Of a stretch of 64,000 nucleotides of DNA, positions 1-10,892 are shown piece by piece; positions within the stretch are counted from its first letter, which is position 1, and every line of letters begins with the position of its first letter. The notes under the pieces were generated by a model. The model did no database searches. It was given only the letters and a program-made list of their open reading frames with translations, and had not been told where the DNA came from. Source of the DNA: Ursus arctos (lineage: Eukaryota > Chordata > Mammalia > Carnivora > Ursidae); assembly GCF_023065955.2 (NCBI RefSeq), contig NW_026622985.1:75071931-75135930 (forward strand), written 5' to 3'. The translations under genes and the position numbers were made by a program.

Positions 1-109
1 AGTACCTCACTCCAAATTTGTTTTGCTTTTCCTTTTCGCGGCTGCAGGTTGTCTTCGGCAGATGCTGCCACTGTTGGTTCTAGTCTGGTGGTTCTCTGAC
101 CCGCCCGCA

Positions 110-240
110 CATTAGACTCACTTGGATGACTGGGGAGTTTAAAGATTCCTGAAGCCTACGGCCTATCCAATAAGGATCCCTAGGGTAGGTCCTCAGGCAT
201 CAGTACTTAGGTAAACTCCCCAGGTAAGTTTGGCAACCAG
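110..240. mobile_element. MER5-like hAT DNA transposon remnant
   Basis: The stretch is roughly self-complementary: CTGGGGAGTTT near its left end mirrors AAACTCCCCAGGT near its right end, with 'cctcaggcatcagtac' in the middle. This is the layout of non-autonomous hAT-Charlie elements of the MER5/MER58 group. It is old and has no coding capacity. The exact subfamily is not certain. Confidence 0.65.
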
Positions 241-245
241 AGCCC

Positions 246-1340
246 TAACTTGGTTCTAAATCGTTCCCATGGGAGCTCTGTGAAGATGTTGTCAGTCCCT
301 TGCTGAGAGCCGAGGGAAGCCTCTTCGCCCTCAAGCCTATCATCCTCTCAGGCTCAAAAGCATGGATGACCCAGTCTAGCCACTCAGCTTCCTCACGGGT
401 TTTTGGGGGCCAGAGACAGCCAGCACATTTTCATACCCCTGCGCCTAGGAACCTTCAAAGCTCTGAAGGCCAGGCTTTTTCCAGGGTCTCTTTCAAGTTA
501 TTTATCCTGTGGTATCAACACTACTCTCTCAGCAAGTCTCAGACTATTTAGAGGAAGTCTCCATTTCTTTTCCCTGAAGCCCCACCCTTAAACATGCTGC
601 CCATAGGTCCTTGTAGCTCAGAAGAGCCAGGTAACAAGACTCAAAGGGAAATAAAACATACCCAGAAATACCCAGATCTTCAAACTATACCCTCTGAGGA
701 GGGATAATATGGACTTTCATCTTTTACATTTCCCATGTTATAGTCAACATCTAAATATAGGTTTTGTTCATTTAGGCAGCAAATTAGCAACATTGGGGAA
801 ATATGGGTGAGGCGCCAGGCAGAATGGTAGGTCAGCTAATAATGACCATTAGAACGCCAACAGCAAATTTCAAAGGGGAGGGAGGATGATTAAACAACCA
901 AACTAGGAGGAGAACTAATCAGAATGCCTGAAGCAAAGTCAAAATGATTTACAAATAGATAAGCAGCATATTTATAGATTAGATTTGTACAACAAGGATG
1001 TTTAGCTGAAAGTGGGTGAATAGGGAGTGGACATTCTTGTATCTTTTCTAGTATTTGTCAACATTGGGAAGTTTTGCTTGTAAGAACTTAATTTTTATAT
1101 TTATGGATTTAGCAGTGTCTGTGGTACTCAGTAGGGAGATAAATACACAGCACAACTTCTGTGAATAATTTTGCCTTCTAATCTTCAGGGGTAAATGTTT
1201 TTGTTCATGGTGTGAGTCCCAAGTTTGGGACAGGATTACAACTAGTATTTTCAGATCTTTATTCCATGAGAAGTAAAGAACAATAAAACATCACCAGATT
1301 CCACTTTTTCCTATAAAAGTGGTTTTGTTTTCCAACTGAG
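246..1340. other. No recognisable gene or repeat
   Basis: AT-rich single-copy-looking sequence. Open frames at 300-591 overlap each other and have no recognisable protein content or splice context. Nothing here matches a repeat I know. It would be upstream intron if the exon candidate at 1341 is real. Confidence 0.5.
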
Positions 1341-1535
1341 TTTGGCTACCCTCTATTCAAAAGAAAACGAATTTGAAATAACAGCTCACACTGGAAAACA
1401 GATGAAAGGAGAATCAAAACTGTTTATGACTCCATCTTCCCAGCCTAAATCATTGTCTCCGCTAAAAAGCAGGTTACAGGAGAATGAAGCATTGGTGTTT
1501 CTCACAGCCACATCCCCAGTGCTAGAAAATGCTAG
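1341..1535 (+). CDS. Possible internal exon, unknown gene
   Basis: A 195-bp segment is open in one frame for 64 full codons. It is preceded by a pyrimidine-rich tract ending TTTTCCAACTGAG (acceptor AG at 1339-1340) and followed by TAG|GTAAGG, a good donor at 1536. The length is a multiple of three, so skipping or inclusion would keep frame. The encoded peptide is rich in Ser, Lys, Thr and Glu, with a segment KSLSPLKSRLQENEALVFL, and looks like disordered protein. I recognise no domain and cannot name a gene. An open frame of this length is not rare by chance. The acceptor (GAG|T) is mediocre and I found no partner exon in the window. The case rests on the coincidence of acceptor, frame and donor. 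Confidence 0.22.
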
Positions 1536-1679
1536 GTAAGGCTACCTATATGCCTGGCATCTAAGAAGTGAATCCCTTAGGAATATACAGGACTATTTGG
1601 AAACAATTCCTAATTCCTTGGTCTAAACATTCTCTGGGTAAGTCATTCCTAAGCTAAAACTAAGCACCAGGAACAGCTC

Positions 1680-1738
1680 ATGCTCTTACTAGCTGAGTGA
1701 TCTGAGACAAGATATTTAACCTCCCTCATCTCATAATG
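1680..1738 (+). repeat. MIR SINE fragment
   Basis: The motif 'cttactagctgagtgatctg' followed by 'atatttaacctcc' resembles the MIR core (TTACTAGCTGTGTGACCTTGGGCAA). It is short and degraded, as expected for a mammalian-wide ancient tRNA-derived SINE. Confidence 0.55.
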
Positions 1739-4366
1739 GTTTCACAAGATGTCTCCCCACTCAGAAGGAAAAGCTGAAAGTTTAATCACTCATTTTTCAT
1801 GCCATCTGACAGCAGGGTCAAGTATCACGAACTTATGCATATCCTTTCTTGGGGCATCATAGAAGGGCCTAGGAAAACCACAGGCCTACCTATTACAAAA
1901 CTTCTGGATAATGTGTTCTCTAAAGTGTTGGACTCTGAGCCCAGATATAGTCCAATGCAAAGCCCCAATTCCAGGTACATCAACCATCATTAAAGTTCAA
2001 ATGGAAGTTGGAAATGGGCATTTCATCAACACCAACTCTGTCTCCAACAGTCCATCTTCACTCTAACACTCACTATAGTATTACTGCAAACATTTGCTTC
2101 CATATCCATCCCCTCAGCAGAGCTCCGAAAGACAAAAACCATCTTGTATTAACGTTAATTGCCTAGTGCATTACAGGGCCCCCTGCAGGCTCCCAACTGT
2201 GTGTCTGGGGCAGGGAAATGGGAGCAAATTCAAACCTGACAAAGTAACTGCGTTCTGGGAAGTCTGACATCAGAGGATCCTTCAGGATTGTCTTCCACCA
2301 CTCACAAAAATTCAGGTTAGTCCAGGGATGAGACAAAGCAGTACTGAATACGTAACTCCCCTAACCCTCACTAGACACCTCTCAAGGTCCAACCCCCAGC
2401 CTAAAAAAACTGCAAAGGTATTTGTGCAGGTATGGTCGGTCCAAAGAGAGGAGGAATCCCCGAGAACAGTACTCAGACTAGATGCCATAAATGTTCTTTG
2501 AGACTGAGCGCACACTCCAAGAATGAGAAAGTACAAATTAACTTGAAGTAAAAATCTGCCCAGCCATTCTTCAGGCTGGAGCAACAGACACGGATAGAGC
2601 TACCTTCAAAGTTAATGGAAGCATTACTTTCCTCAATGACTCCTACTACCAGAGAGGGCCACAATAACCCCCTTTGATGGTACATTTTCTTACTCATAAA
2701 TAAACAGTTCTCTAAAATCAGACTATCAGAAATTTTGCTGTTTGAAATCCTAATGATCAGAATGAAGCATTTATTTCATTTTTGCCTGGGGGAATCTAAG
2801 TCACTTGGACAAAGCAGTAAACTTGACTTACAACCCAGGTGCAGAACTTCTGAAAGGTTTATGGATACATTTCACATCACTCAACTTTGTAGTTTCCAAG
2901 GAAACAGGACCATGGTCCACTCTGCAGTGATGTTAACCTATCTGCACATTGTCCTGCTCTAAACCTATCACAAAGTTTATATGCACTTCACCTGAACTTC
3001 ACCCTTCTCCAAAATCCTATAAAAACTGTATTTTCCTTTTATTGGTGAAAAGTTGAGTGGTTCCTCTGTTCCGTCATCTCCCTCATTGCAAAGAATAAAC
3101 ATGACTTTGTTGTACAACAGCTTTGCCCCTGGTGGTCTTCGGCTGATTTGGATATGGCAAGACCCTTGGGAAGTCTTTAGGTAACCACCCTTTCCATGAC
3201 CGAGTTTAGATTCTAGCAAAATCTTATGAAGTCTGGTCTCCTGAGGTCACAGGGCTCCACTTTGTCGCTTGTACTGACTTATCCTCCCCAGGGTTTAAGT
3301 CCTCAAGCCATCAGCACAGTTAAGGAACTGCCTGCTTCAGCAGTATGAACGACCCTGTATTTCACTAGCCCTCACTCTGAAGGCTCACAGCACCCTAGCT
3401 TTCATCCGACACTGACCACAAAGGAGGAAGCAGTACTTGCCTGCGTCCCAGGCTTTAAGATACTCCCAAGTCCACATGTCCTCAGAGATGGAGAGTGTCC
3501 AATGGCAGAGGCAAGGATAACAGTGTTTCCAGATCCTTAGATTGGTTGCACTGGACCCATGTGTGACAAAGAAGGATAAGGGGGTGAAGGGAATGTCCTC
3601 AGAGGAAAAGATTTCAGTATTGGGTTGTCATTTAGGCTGGAAGGATGCAGAATGCCAGCTGTAGCTTCGGACTCTATCCAGGACTTCACGTTTTCATAAC
3701 CCCCTTTCTATCTGTCAGAAAGTCTGGCTCACTGCTTTACTAGCCCACGTCCCCTAAGGCCAATACATTTCAAGGAAAGGGTTAGCCTCTAATTGGTTCA
3801 TTTACTCCAAAGGCCCAATAATTAGTAGTGAGAGCTCTTACTTAATTGCCTCAACCACTTAATCTTGCTTTAGAAAGCACTCAGAAGGAAAGGTCTTACA
3901 GGGGGATGACTGCAAAGGAATACAAAATACTCAACCACTTACTACGGAAGCATTATAACCTAACCCTAAAACATCCTTAGTCCCCAAGCCCAGAGAACAT
4001 CAATACAAATTCCCCCCACTTCCAGAGAAGAAATGCTTTAACTTATAGTTAAAAATGTCCGTAAGTGTGTATATTCAATAAATCCTTTTCAAAGTTATTT
4101 GTACATAAAACCCAGAGGCCAAAAGGAAAACATTGATAATCTGACAACCTAAGATTTTAAAAACTTGTGCACAGAAACAGAAAGCAAACGAACTACAACA
4201 AAAACAAAACAAAGAAAACACCATTTAGAAAAGCAAAACTATGTGGGGGAAATATCTCAATGCTAAGAGCTATAGAGCTAGTTTCCTTCATAGAGCATGG
4301 ACGTGAATACAGAGCTCATAGAAAATAAAAATGGCACTTAACCATTTTCTTAGAAAAATAAACTGT
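1739..4366. other. No recognisable gene or repeat
   Basis: About 2.6 kb of AT-rich sequence without a repeat I can name. Several short open frames on both strands (for example 2312-2697 minus and 2735-2962 plus) have no domain and no convincing splice frame. An AATAAA lies near 4077 (+) without other signs of a transcript end. Confidence 0.5.
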
Positions 4367-4380
4367 AAAGGTAGGGTGCT

Positions 4381-4504
4381 AAAGGGGCGCGTAGGTGGTG
4401 CTGTCCGTAAAGCTCCCAACTCGGTTTCTGCTGGAGATTCTCTCCCCCTCCCGTGCTTGTACACGCACTCCTGCACTCTCTCTAAAGTAAATCTTTGAAA
4501 ACAG
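4381..4504 (+). mobile_element. SINEC (CAN-SINE), internally deleted, old subtype
   Basis: The head GGGGCGCGTAGGTGG and tail GATTCTCTCCCCCTC...AAATCTTT are SINEC-like, but the middle of the tRNA-related body is missing. Diverged target-site duplications read AAAGGTAGGGTGCT (4367-4380) and AAAAGGTGGGCTGCT (4505-4519). An unrelated reverse-strand open frame crosses it and is not a gene. Confidence 0.75.
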
Positions 4505-4519
4505 AAAAGGTGGGCTGCT

Positions 4520-5720
4520 GAAGAAAGTAGAATGTATTCACAAGAATAAATTGCATCACACAGGTTTTTGGGTTTTTTGCAAGAAATACAGGTCCCTGTT
4601 TCAAAGTTTGCAATATGGTTGTGGATCAAAAACAGAAAAACCATCAGAGTAGATGAGTTTTTCTTTAAATGCAATTTTATTAAAGTTCTTCTATAACTCA
4701 AAATGCTCCTAATCTTCCCCCATCCAATTTAGTTTTTTAAAATAAAGACTGTAGAAATGAATTGAAAAATCCAGGAAATATAGCACTTTAAAATATCAAG
4801 ACATATAAAGATCAAATGCTTATGAAACATCCAACTTAATCCACATAAAATTGATTTTTTTTTAAGTATCTACATCTAGTACTCTGTCCTTCATTCTTGA
4901 AATTATAGTTCATGAACACCATCTAGGTCTGAAATTTGATTCAAGGTAACTCATAAGAGGTACTCCAATGCAAGACTAGTTCTGTCTAAGTGAGCTGCTA
5001 CTTGAAAATTCACAGGCAGGAGAAAAAAAAAAGAAAAAAAAAAAATCTAAGCCCTCTGTAGAACCAAAGTCTCCCAAGCGCCCATCTTTGTAACTTTTCC
5101 TGGCTATCAAATCTTAGTTCTGAAGGATTTAATATCAAATATGATCAAGTACAAAAGTACACAGTAGCACCTCCAGTAAAACAAAGGTAAAGAGGTACAC
5201 ATCACTTTAAATTCAGAGCTCCCCATGCAGTGTGCCCACAGTGAATGCAAGAGTGCCTCAACTCTACCAGTTGTCTGAAGTACTGTTCTTAAACACTGCA
5301 GACCATATTGACCAGAGCAGAATTAAACATGCTGTATGAGACTGTGCTAATGGGATAAGAAAATACGAATGACCAGTTTATCATGTTTGAGGTTCAGATG
5401 CTGAAATTCTTACTTTTACATCACAATCTAAGAAATTATTTTTCCACTTTGGTTTAAAGTATTACCTAATTTTTAAATTTTATATGATAGAAACACACTG
5501 GGGAAACCAGAGATGGGATGAGATGGTGTTCTTTTCGGAGATACAAACACAAATTCTTAAACCTTACTATTCTTGGTTCTGCTTTTGAACATTCTTAGTC
5601 TTCCCTGGGCTATTTGTTACTCAGTGTCAACTTAATCTTGAGTATGTTCTGAATTGGTCAAAGGGTAAAAGTGAAACACATAGTGAGATATACCAGCAGA
5701 GTAATTAATAGCATCTGCCA
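4520..5720. other. No recognisable gene or repeat
   Basis: AT-rich sequence with an A-rich low-complexity patch at about 5022-5045. No named repeat and no exon-like frame found. Confidence 0.5.
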
Positions 5721-5729
5721 GATTAACAG

Positions 5730-5931
5730 TTTTTTTTTTTTTAAGATTTTATTTATTTATTTGACAGAGAGAGAGATAGCCAGCAAGAGAGGGAACACAA
5801 GCAGGGGGAGTGGGAGAGGAAGAAGCAGGTTCCTAGCGGAAGAGCCTGATGTGGGGCTCGATCCCATAACGCCGGGATCACGCCCTGAGCCGAAGGCAGA
5901 CGCTTAACCACTGTGCCACCCAGGCGCCCCC
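5730..5931 (-). mobile_element. SINEC, full length, minus strand
   Basis: It reads in reverse from a poly-T start through AAGATTTTATTTATTTATTTG and AGAGGGAACACAAGCAGGGG to GCCACCCAGGCGCCCC. The B-box region (complement of GGGATCGAGCCCC) is present, slightly mutated. The 9-bp target-site duplication GATTAACAG occurs at 5721-5729 and 5932-5940. It is near complete and of the younger 'GTCTGCCTTCGGCTC' type. Confidence 0.95.
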
Positions 5932-5940
5932 GATTAACAG

Positions 5941-8900
5941 CTTTTCAAACACAATCTGGAGAAAGATTATACAGGAGGCCATTACCAAGTACATTGTGAT
6001 TTACCAACTTTATCAACATATTTTATTGCTAATTATTCTCAGCATAGCAAGAAAGAATTTTTATAAGAACAGCCTATTTCAGAAATCTTTCAATTTCAGA
6101 GTAAGTTTTTAAATTAAAAAAAAAAATGAACTCAATCTAATTATAAACCACAATCTAAAATGTTTGTTCAGAATTTAAGGCACTTAAGCTTTAGAAATTA
6201 TCAAATGGGTTGATTAAACCAAATAAATTTATCTTTATCTCAATGTTGTCATTAAATGATTTATATGCATCTAATTATTTCTCAAAATCTGATGAAGAAA
6301 ATACATTTTATATTCGTGTTTGATGCCTTAAGGGAACTAAATCAAGTGGCTAAGTCAGTCTGTAAGCAACAGACCCAATCCCATGTATCACATTTGCTTT
6401 CTTGTATTGAATATTAAAAAGAAATGAACCTAAAAACAAAAGGCAGACTGTCTATCAATCAAATCACAATCTTGTACCAAGTGAAATGTATTTCCAAGTC
6501 TATCCTTTGGTGAACAGAGAACACCATTCCTCTGGTAACAAACTGAAACAAAGATAGTCCAGAAAATGTATCATTTTAAACTACCTTTATTAAAGATTCA
6601 ACAGCCTTTAAAGAAGCAACCATTAGGTTCTCAAAGGTATTTAGTAGCATGAAATTATGGATTTCAAGTAAATTAGATCCGATGTCTTTCAAGCAGAATT
6701 ACAAGATGCTCCGTTTAAACATAAATGGAGTGAACAAATAAAGGTAGATCGCTCACCCCTAGCCAAAAATCTAACAGGAAAGCGCCTGGTTCTCAAGATC
6801 AACAGACCACCTTAACAGCACCATGTTTATCTTACATCAACTTCTAGTCAATACACCATGGATAGGATCTGTATACTTCTAATGTGATTCTTGACTGCAT
6901 GTCTGAACAATCCGATATGAATACTTCAAGTTCATCCAAAGAGTACTGAGTGCAAATGAAGAAACCTAAAAGTTATACTTTTCAGCCATACCACATACAT
7001 ACACTAAAGTTTCCCTAAAAGCAGTAGAGATTCATGGTGTCAAGTGTGTAAAAGCCCTTTATGATTTCCCAAGTCTTCCCCCATATCTTTCCACTTCCAC
7101 TGTTTAGAACGCCTTGGTCCATCCCTCCAACCCCTAACCTTTGAACATCATTCTCTGACTAAAGTTCAGGCATGGAATCCTCACCTTCACAATACCTTCA
7201 AGAACATTTGTAAAAGCACTCTAACTCTATGGTAAAGCTCTACCAGATGAATTCTTTCCTTCCCTAACTCCTCAGTTTAACTATCAAGAGCAAATAAGGA
7301 CAGAAGACACTATGAACCTCCCTGAACACACCACCCTCCTCAACTTAACCATCATTGCTTGCTCAAGGCTGCAGCTCATTCAGCCCCTGGATCAAGGCAA
7401 TATGCTACTCTCCTTGATGAAAAGCCAAAATGAGCACATAAACTTCCCCACAAAGTTATCTAAGATATGAATGACTAGCTGAAACACGGATAAGCTCTTT
7501 ATAAAGTAGAGCCACAGTTACCTAGATGATATTATAGCCTCTGTCTCTACATCAACCACACACATGTCCTTTACTATCCCAAACACTACAAAGTCAATCA
7601 AAGGTTAGTCTTCACAAAGCTTTGGTTAATGCAAAATATTACAAAATAACCTTTCAAACCAAAAACTTGGTGAGGATCTCTTATTAAAATCAAATTCTAC
7701 CACAGCCTCCATCACAAGCTTTTTTGTAGACCCAATTGTACGGGAACTCTAGAGACTTCTATTTTATTTTAAACTCCACTTCATGGAACTCTTGTTCCTG
7801 GAGAAAAATAAAAGCTACATTATGGGAGGAATGTTTGAGGTCTCCTGAGCTCATGAAAGATTTATATATAAACTTGTTTTAGAAAAATCAAGTAGCAGAT
7901 AAGACAAGAGGGGGATGAGAAGTCTCCCCCTTACAGAAGGTACTCAATGGTTACTTTGGACAGCTAGGTGCCCCCCACCCCCAAAATAAGCCCTCTACCA
8001 ATGGCAAGGAGTACTAGATCAGTCATCTGTTCAGATATAACCCACATTTAGAAAAAAGGTCTTCCATTGTGAAAATGCTGGTCACCTTTTCAGTCACATG
8101 ATAAATCTATTGGCTTTGTAAACTAAATCAGATTCGAATTTGTACTCTTCCTGCCATTCAACGATTTAGCACTTTAAATACCAACCCTGAGATATTGCCA
8201 ATTTATCTGAAAACATTAACCATAAAATAGTGACCAATTCAAGAAATCCAGAACTGTTTTAGATAAGACAAAAATATATTTTGAATATAGCTCAAGTAAA
8301 TACACAAAATAATTAACCTAAAGAATTAAAATGGAACCGAATTAAGCAAAAATCTACCAAAAACCCTGAACAAAGAGATGAAGTTAACAGTGGCACTTAA
8401 ATTAGTTAACACATACCTAACAATTACAACTCTTTGAGAATATTCAATTATTCACTTTCTCTTTTAGAGGATTTGGTTTGATGCCTAACATTCACTTTTC
8501 CCCCCAGTTAACACATTTATTGGTGTAGGACAAAAGTCACTGGACCTCAAAAATCAGGGGAGATAAATCTAATCTCTTGGACGCACCACCTAATGAATGC
8601 TAATGAACTTTAGAAAGGCTGCCTCTGGCTTCTCCGCAGTAAATATGACACACCTGATGCTCCCTTCTTGGAAGTAAACACCATCACATATACACAGTGT
8701 CCCATAAGTACCATTTAGACATAGATTATTTCACTGTCTACAGTCTCATTCAATACCTGCAATATATTATGCATTCAGTAAATGAACAGATACATCCAGA
8801 GCCCTGATACTAGTTCTATTCTTATTAAACCTTTGATTCACAGTATGAGAAAAACTTTGATAAATGCAATCCTGCTGGAAAGTTTAACATCTCCAAGCAC

Positions 8901-9004
8901 AGTGCTCAACCTCACTTGTCCAATGAAACATGTTTACCTCACCGATTAATACTTTTTAAAAATACATATGTAACCTTTACAATCATCAAGTTCCAGGACA
9001 ATGA
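5941..9004. other. 3-kb repeat-poor AT-rich block
   Basis: The longest stretch in the first third of the window in which I see no SINE, LINE, LTR or DNA transposon. No long open frame and no clear splice sites. It could be unique intronic or intergenic DNA, a long UTR, or ancient repeats decayed beyond recognition by eye. Confidence 0.45.
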
Positions 9005-9041
9005 TTCAACTTTAACATTCACATAAGTCACCTGGGAGTCT

Positions 9042-9193
9042 ATTTTTTGAGAGAGCAAGAGCGCATGTGTAGATAAGGGGAGGGGGGTGGGCAGAGGAAC
9101 AGGGAGAGGCAGGGCTCAATCCCAGGACCTGAGATCACAACCTGAGCTGAAGGCTGATGCTTGCCCAACTGAGCCACCCAGGCACCCCACCCG
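9042..9193 (-). mobile_element. SINEC, minus strand, internally shortened
   Basis: It reads in reverse from a T-rich start through 'gagagagcaagagcgc' and 'ctgagatcacaacctgagc' to 'gagccacccaggcacccc'. The duplication GGGAGTCT flanks it at 9034-9041 and 9194-9201. It is inserted in the MER5-like element. Confidence 0.85.
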
Positions 9194-9220
9194 GGGAGTC
9201 TTTTTAAAATTCAGATCTGG

Positions 9221-9351
9221 GGACAACGGGGTGGCTTAGTCGATTGTCTGCCTTCGGCTCAGGTCATGATCCCAGGGTCCTTCTCCTTCCTCTGTCTGCC
9301 GCTCCCCCTACTTGTGCTCTGTCAAATAAAATCTTAAAAGAAAAAAAGAAA
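9221..9351 (+). mobile_element. SINEC, internally deleted
   Basis: The head 'ggggtggcttagtcgattgt' and 'ggctcaggtcatgatccca' are followed directly by the 3' region 'cttgtgctctgtcaaataaa' and an A-rich tail. The target-site duplication is TCAGATCTGG (9211-9220) and TCACATCTGG (9352-9361), one mismatch. It is the second SINE inserted in the same hAT remnant. Confidence 0.85.
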
Positions 9352-9439
9352 TCACATCTGGTGAATTTGGGCCTGAGAACTTGCAGGCCCTGAGAACTTG
9401 CATTTCTATCAAGCTCCTAGATAGAAATATGCCTAACTT

Positions 9440-9940
9440 CACTAAGGTTTATGCCAGGAATGCACAGATGGTTCAGTATGAAAGAAACATCCTAATGTTA
9501 CATTAACAGATTAAACAACAAAAGCCATGTCATATTAATGCTTAAAAGGATCAGATCTAAGTAATTCATCACCTTTTGCTAATAAGATGTTTAGCAAGGA
9601 ACAATATTCAAGTTTCTTCATTTAGTAAAGGGTTTCAAAGTAGATCTAGCACAAATTTTTGTACAATAATTAACTGAAATATTAGGTAAGCTCCCGTTTA
9701 GATCAGGAAAAAGACAAGGATACCTAGTACCGCTGCTACTAATATACCGGAGTTTTTAGTCAATGCAATACTACTAATCAAAATATGCATTTTTAGAGAA
9801 GGAAGGTTTGTCTTTATTGGAAATCACAGATCTATCTACGTGGAAGAGCCAAGAGAATTTTTTTTAAAACCATTAGACTTTAGTAAGGATTTAAATATGT
9901 AGACTTAAAACAAAATTTAAAAGTCTAATAGAAAAAACTT
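9440..9940 (+). mobile_element. L1 ORF2 fragment (old)
   Basis: The motif 'ggtttatgccaggaatgcac' corresponds to the L1 reverse-transcriptase segment 'GGGTTTATTCCAGGAATGC'. It is followed in L1 order by 'aaaagacaaggatacctag' and 'agtcaatgcaatactact'. Many substitutions and deletions; no open frame remains. Confidence 0.7.
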
Positions 9941-10194
9941 AAAATGTCTAAGAAGGGTAAATATGGGTAAAATCTTAACAGTTCACAGACTTCATAACCT
10001 GAGTCGAGCTTGTGTTCCTAATATGGAAGAATCTACACCGTGAATGCCAAATATCCCCCCTGAAATTACCCTGTAACACATGGAAAAAAAAGAAAGCCAA
10101 CTTTTAAAATGAACACTGAACCTATAATTCATCTTCAAAGAGGAAAAAGAAATAGATGCTCAAAGATCTCTTCCTTTTTACAATCAGCTAAGGC

Positions 10195-10530
10195 CACTGC
10201 TGCCTCAGGGACTTGGCACTTCCTATTCGTTCTGCCTCCAATGCTCTTCATTTCTGTAACAGCTGGCTCAGTCTCACTGGGTGGACCTCAGCTCAAAAAC
10301 CTCCTTTTCTGACTATATCTAATGTAGGGATACACACACGTGCCCATACATATCCCAGGTGTAGGTCTATCCCACTGTACATCTCAAGCCATAACCATCT
10401 TGTTCCTGTCCACCTGCATATTCTCTAGCACTTTCATCAGAACATAAGCACCATCAGTAAAGAAATCACGTCTCCATCTCCAAGGCCTGGCATAATGTCT
10501 GGCACAGAGGCTTGTTCTTAAAAGAACATG
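10195..10530 (+). mobile_element. L2 LINE 3' end
   Basis: Successive L2 motifs appear in order: 'gacttggcacttcctattcg', 'cctccaatgctcttcat', 'cctcagctcaaaaacctcc', 'agaacataagcacc' and 'ggcctggcataatgtctggc'. Two overlapping short open frames lie inside it and are not genes. Confidence 0.7.
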
Positions 10531-10554
10531 TTCCTCAAAACACTTTTTTTTAAA

Positions 10555-10875
10555 CGATTAACCATCCAGAAGTGTAAGTGGTTGGTTAAATAGTTACACA
10601 AGCATACAGTGGAATAACATAAACCATTAAAATGACATTGCTGACAAGTATTTAAGGATAGCTGGTAAACTGTACAAGACAATGCAGACTACAATCCCTG
10701 TATTATAATCAAGTTTATTTGTACAGAAGGACATAGTTCCTACCCTAACTACCTTTGATTAATGTATTTTTTCTTATTTTATTTTCATTTTTTTATTTCT
10801 ATAACAATGATTTTTAATAAGAAAAACCCAATATGGGTGTTATTATGTGCATGTATTTTAAGGATATAGGTCTCT
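10555..10875 (+). mobile_element. L1M ORF2/3'UTR fragment (weak)
   Basis: 'gtggttggttaaatagttac' and 'acagtggaataacataaacc' resemble the C-terminal ORF2 segment of old L1s (GGTTAAATAAATTATGG...ACAATGGAATACTATG), followed by an AT-rich 3' region. Diverged; the assignment is tentative. Confidence 0.5.
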
Positions 10876-10880
10876 TCACT

Positions 10881-10892
10881 CCCCCCCCCCCC
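10881..10892. repeat. Poly-C tract, C12
   Basis: Twelve uninterrupted C residues after TCTTCACT. This is a length-variable mononucleotide run. Confidence 0.95.

Larger units (their letters stand above)
9005..9428. mobile_element. MER5-like hAT remnant split by two SINEs
   Basis: Three pieces join into one MER5-like element. They are 'cataagtcacctgggagtct' (about 9022-9041), 'gggagtctttttaaaattca' onward (9194-9220), and 'gggcctgagaacttgc...aagctcctag' (9369-9420). The joins are exactly the target-site duplications of the SINEs at 9042 and 9221. A 15-bp unit GCCTGAGAACTTGCA is tandemly repeated in the last piece. Confidence 0.65.

Noticed and set aside
4288..4701. 137-residue reverse-strand open frame
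   Set aside because: It crosses an antisense SINEC with its target-site duplications and has no domain.
5813..5929. tRNA gene
   Set aside because: The tRNA-like boxes belong to SINEC (tRNA-Lys-derived SINE), here and in every other copy; no free-standing tRNA cloverleaf was found.
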